DNA of 7,983 nucleotides from an uncultured Ruminococcus sp. (GTDB taxonomy: Bacteria > Bacillota > Clostridia > Oscillospirales > Acutalibacteraceae): positions 1 through 7,983 of the forward strand of contig CADBSZ010000157.1 in assembly GCA_902797525.1 (NCBI GenBank), written 5' to 3'. The translations under genes were made by a program, and so were the position numbers. Numbering within the stretch: position 1 is the first letter of the stretch; every line of letters starts with the position of its first letter. The notes below the pieces were generated by a model that worked only from the letters and a program-made list of their open reading frames with translations, was not told the origin of the DNA and did not search any database. Of the stretch, positions 6,532 to 7,983 are shown piece after piece.

Positions 6532-7983
6532 ATGGCAAGAAAGAAAGCACAAGAATACGGCAACGACAGTATTACCACGCTGAAGGGCGCCGACCGCGTC
6601 CGCAAAAGACCTGCCGTCATTTTCGGCTCCGACGGCATCGACGGCTGCCAGCATTCGGTATTTGAAATCCTTTCCAACTCCATCGACGAGGCGCGCGAGG
6701 GCTATGGCAAAAAGATTTCCGTCACGCGCTTTTCCGACGGCTCGATTGAGGTAGAGGACCACGGCCGCGGCATTCCCGTTGATTTTAACGAAAAGGAAAA
6801 CCGCTTCAACTGGGAGCTGGTGTTCTGTGAAATGTATGCCGGCGGCAAATACAACAACAACGAGGGAGAAAGCTACGAGTTTTCGCTCGGCATGAACGGT
6901 CTCGGTTTGTGCTCCACCCAGTACAGCTCCGAGTATATGGACGTTGACATCCGCCGCGACGGCTACCGCTACACCCTGCATTTTGAAAAGGGCGAAAACA
7001 TCGGCGGACTCAAAAAGGAGCCTTACGCCAAAAAAGACACCGGCACCAAAATCACCTGGAAGCCCGATTTGGAGGTCTTTACCGACATTGACATTTCGCC
7101 CGAGTATTTTCTCGACGTCATGAAGCGCCAGGCAATCGTCAACGCCGGTGTGGAGTTCATTTTCCGCAACCAAAACGGCAGAGCCTTCGACACCACCACC
7201 TTCAACTACGTCAACGGCGTGGTCGACCATGTGGCGGAAATCATCGGCGAGGGCGGCCTGACGGGCGTTCAGCACTGGGAAACCGAGGTCAAAACGCGCG
7301 ACCGCGACGACAAGCCCGAGTACAAGCTCAAAATGAACATCGCCGTTGCCTTTTCCAACAAGGTCAGCACCACCGAGTATTACCACAATTCCAGTTGGCT
7401 GGAATACGGCGGCGCGCCCGACAAGGCGGTGCGCAACGCCTTTGTCTATCAAATCGACAACTATCTGAAAAATAATAATAAATACAATAAAACCGAAAAG
7501 AAAATCAATTTTGACGACGTCGCCGACTGTCTTATCTGCGTCATTTCGTCCTTCTCCAACGTAACCTCCTATGAGAACCAAACCAAAAAGGCGGTCACCA
7601 ACAAGGGTATTCAGGACGCGATGACGGCATTTTTGCGCCAGAGCCTTGAGATTTACTTCATCGAAAATCCGCTTGAGGCAGAAAAAATCGCCGAGCAGGT
7701 GCTTATCAACAAGCGCAGCCGCGAAAACGCCGAAAAAACCAGGCTCAACATCAAAAAGAAGCTTTCCGGCAACCTCGACATGACCAACCGCGTCGAAAAA
7801 TTCGTTGATTGCCGCAGCAAGGATATTTCTGCAAGAGAATTATTTATTGTAGAGGGCGACTCCGCAAAGGGCGCGTGTGTTCAGGCGCGCGATCCGGATT
7901 TTCAGGCGATTATGCCCATCCGCGGCAAAATTCTCAACTGCCTCAAGGTGGACTACGACCGCATTTTCAAAAGCGACATCATC
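6532..7983 (+). CDS. GyrB/ParE-type topoisomerase subunit, divergent paralog, partial (3' end beyond window)
   Basis: ATPase and TOPRIM subunit of a type IIA DNA topoisomerase; 484 residues are visible and the frame is open to the edge. GHKL motifs: FEILSNSIDEA (44-54), where usual GyrB has E-x-x-D-N-x-I-D-E-A, so the Asp is Ser48; EDHGRGIPVD (75-84), which fits; and GMNGLG (120-125) in place of GLHGVG. The QTK loop (350-352) and TOPRIM EGDSA (441-445) with P-x-RGKILN (462-469) are intact. A Lys/Asn-rich patch (313-326) precedes the QTK region. The start has AAAGGAAG ending at 6525, 6 nt upstream. The gene follows uvrB by 63 nt without a terminator. Clostridia commonly carry such a second GyrB-like protein, paired with its own GyrA/ParC-like partner, which would be expected just downstream. 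Whether it acts as topoisomerase IV or a second gyrase cannot be told from this sequence. Confidence 0.9.
   Translation, partial: MARKKAQEYGNDSITTLKGADRVRKRPAVIFGSDGIDGCQHSVFEILSNSIDEAREGYGKKISVTRFSDGSIEVEDHGRGIPVDFNEKENRFNWELVFCEMYAGGKYNNNEGESYEFSLGMNGLGLCSTQYSSEYMDVDIRRDGYRYTLHFEKGENIGGLKKEPYAKKDTGTKITWKPDLEVFTDIDISPEYFLDVMKRQAIVNAGVEFIFRNQNGRAFDTTTFNYVNGVVDHVAEIIGEGGLTGVQHWETEVKTRDRDDKPEYKLKMNIAVAFSNKVSTTEYYHNSSWLEYGGAPDKAVRNAFVYQIDNYLKNNNKYNKTEKKINFDDVADCLICVISSFSNVTSYENQTKKAVTNKGIQDAMTAFLRQSLEIYFIENPLEAEKIAEQVLINKRSRENAEKTRLNIKKKLSGNLDMTNRVEKFVDCRSKDISARELFIVEGDSAKGACVQARDPDFQAIMPIRGKILNCLKVDYDRIFKSDII

Noticed and set aside
6505..7581. Long open frame on the minus strand opposite the topoisomerase gene
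   Set aside because: The + strand carries clear GyrB/ParE motifs across the same stretch; the antisense frame has no family features.

Overview
The window reads as ordinary chromosome from a Gram-positive anaerobe of the class Clostridia, possibly the Oscillospirales/Ruminococcaceae side. This rests on strong GGAG-type ribosome binding sites, a textbook sigma-A promoter, a lipoprotein-type binding protein, third codon positions rich in G/C, and protein wording typical of that group. The species is an inference; no rRNA or other marker is present. Every gene is on the + strand and packing is tight. I see no mobile element, tRNA, rRNA or CRISPR array.

Region 1 (1-2991) is a four-gene thiamine or thiamine-precursor uptake operon. 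It starts inside an RNA leader with consecutive hairpins and a weak stem plus T6 terminator-like element, which suggests transcription attenuation, perhaps by a riboswitch whose 5' part lies outside the window. The genes are a small MTH1187/YkoF-type thiamine-binding protein, an ABC permease (ThiX type), a lipoprotein substrate-binding protein of the THI5/NMT1-like ThiY type, and the ATPase (ThiZ type). They overlap or nearly touch, and a strong intrinsic terminator closes the operon. ThiY would capture a pyrimidine precursor or thiamine outside the cell, ThiX would form the channel and ThiZ would drive import. The small first protein may bind thiamine in the cytoplasm.

Region 2 (about 3000-7983) begins with a consensus promoter (TTTACA, 17 bp, TAAAAT with an extended -10 TG) in front of pyrE, radC, uvrB and a GyrB/ParE-type topoisomerase subunit that runs off the right edge. 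radC follows pyrE by 14 nt, uvrB overlaps the end of radC, and no terminator is visible before the topoisomerase gene. The four may therefore be co-transcribed, joining pyrimidine nucleotide synthesis, nucleotide excision repair and DNA topology. A 16-bp near-palindrome sits upstream of the promoter.

I found no convincing undescribed system. The points most worth a second look are the leader RNA, the divergent ATP-binding motifs of the topoisomerase subunit, the dyad upstream of pyrE, and the uvrB start, which has no Shine-Dalgarno sequence and overlaps radC.
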